From: Nanobdellota archaeon
GTDB lineage: Archaea > Nanobdellota > Nanobdellia > Woesearchaeales > GW2011-AR9
NCBI GenBank assembly: GCA_030695605.1
Contig: JAUYQE010000088.1
Span: 1 to 20,529 of the forward strand
DNA: 20,529 bases
Direction of reading: 5' to 3'
Shown: in pieces, positions 19,936 through 20,529 of the stretch
Position numbering within the stretch: position 1 is the first letter of the stretch
How the letters are laid out: every line of letters starts with the position of its first letter
Translations under genes and position numbers: made by a program
Notes under the pieces: generated by a model
What the model was told of the DNA's origin: nothing
The model's database searches: none
What the model saw: only the letters and a program-made list of their open reading frames with translations

Positions 19936-20529
19936 TCAACTTATCGTCATCTCCGCTTTTCTTGCTATTTGGATTAAATCCAGCAATTTATTCGTTCCCA
20001 GTGGGAGAATCAATTCTGCGCGTTGTGCCGGAGTTTTCCCATCAAGCATACCGTGTGGATTGATATAATTATGGAGCACTTTGCACAGTGTTGAGGTTGC
20101 CTGCGCTCCCTCATGTGTCTGAAACACATTCGGCGCATCAAATCTTCTGCTCAGTTCTCGATTGTGTCTTTCAACAGCATTGTTATTATGCTTCAATCCA
20201 AATTTTTTACAGGCAATTGGCACACCAAATTTCAATTTGGTAATTCTGTAAAATAATTTTTTCCAGGAAGTTCTGTAATTTTCAAATTTATCCGAAACAA
20301 AAATAATTAACTTCCTTTTTCCCACTGGCTTTTCCAATTCTTGCTTATATTGCTCCAGCATCTGTTTGTAGCACCATTTTTTAATTTGCTGGAGAAATGA
20401 TATGCATGCTTCTAATGTTCTCTCTATGACGACAATTTCTGCAAGAACTAATTTAGTTTCGCTATCGATGGCAGTTAGCCGATATTCCCAATGGTCTTTT
20501 ACTCTGGTGTACTTTTCATCGAAATGGAT
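19936..20529 (-). mobile_element. DDE transposase, 5' part beyond the right edge
   Basis: The minus-strand frame is open from the window edge at 20529 to a TGA at 19938-19936, giving 197 residues of the C-terminal part. The DDE triad is visible: D in IHFDEKYTRVKDHWEYR, D in IIFVSDKFENYR, and E in HNNNAVERHNREL. The GKTPAQRAE tail is usual for IS6/IS240-like transposases. An internal ATG at 20361 would drop the first Asp, so the gene must begin further right. All catalytic residues seen are intact. The 3' end of the element, including its inverted repeat, should lie between about 19842 and 19935, but I could not identify it without the other end. Confidence 0.85.

Noticed and set aside
1..20529. 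CRISPR arrays, rRNA genes, replication origin
   Set aside because: No regularly spaced direct repeats with unique spacers, no rRNA-like conserved blocks and no origin-type repeat cluster were seen.

Overview
The window reads as archaeal chromosome, most likely from a DPANN-type lineage (Woesearchaeota-like; inferred from gene content, not proven). Reasons: tRNA genes carry introns with bulge-helix-bulge (BHB) junctions. Most start codons lie 24-30 nt downstream of an A/T-rich TATA box, so most messages look leaderless. The machinery is archaeal: an archaellum/type IV pilus-type ATPase and platform protein, FlaC/D-like coiled coils, VapBC, and PGF-pre-PGF-like and PKD/Ig-like surface proteins.

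Layout. 1-800: start of an unidentified gene running off the left edge, a PIN-domain gene and a tiny convergent ORF. 861-4629: two coiled-coil genes (minus) divergent from an ArlI/GspE-type secretion ATPase (plus). 4662-6147: MntA-HepT and VapBC toxin-antitoxin modules. 6400-11132: an 801-residue membrane-anchored surface protein divergent from the ArlJ/TadC-type platform protein. The ATPase and platform protein, normally neighbours, are therefore separated by TA modules and a surface protein. 11201-13378: a small secreted protein, an HTH protein next to a MazG-like pyrophosphohydrolase, a tRNA-Phe gene, an anchored surface protein and a 44-residue zinc ribbon. 13525-15959 (minus): an unknown 85-aa protein, an M50 site-2 protease with a zinc-finger/coiled-coil partner, and a two-gene operon of an HTH-like protein and a PIN-like protein. 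16138-17273: tRNA-Ala(GGC), hicBA and tRNA-Ala(CGC). 17290-18332: two divergent DUF457/YdjM-like membrane proteins. 18348-19503: tRNA-Pro(CGG), a transglutaminase-like protein and tRNA-Pro(GGG). 19605-20529: a Cys-rich mini-protein and a DDE transposase running off the right edge.

The most unusual content is around the tRNAs. Four of the five tRNA genes carry introns, eight in total: tRNA-Phe has three (D-loop, between nucleotides 27 and 28, T-loop), tRNA-Ala(CGC) two (43 and 116 nt), tRNA-Pro(GGG) two (28 and 16 nt) and tRNA-Ala(GGC) one (about 13 nt). Three of the five (both Ala genes and Pro-CGG) are followed by a structured element. Each element starts with an imitation of the host tRNA's 5' acceptor strand, contains several hairpins, and ends with an exact 15-16 bp copy of that tRNA's own 3' end. 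The two Ala copies are each exactly 100 nt, share three hairpins and show compensatory changes. The elements therefore look like tRNA-like RNAs, or structured integrative elements, tailored to each host tRNA. I do not recognise this arrangement from any described system.

Toxin-antitoxin-type genes are dense (single PIN, MntA-HepT, VapBC, HTH/PIN-like, HicBA, plus HTH/MazG), which together with the transposase and tRNA-associated elements marks an accessory region.
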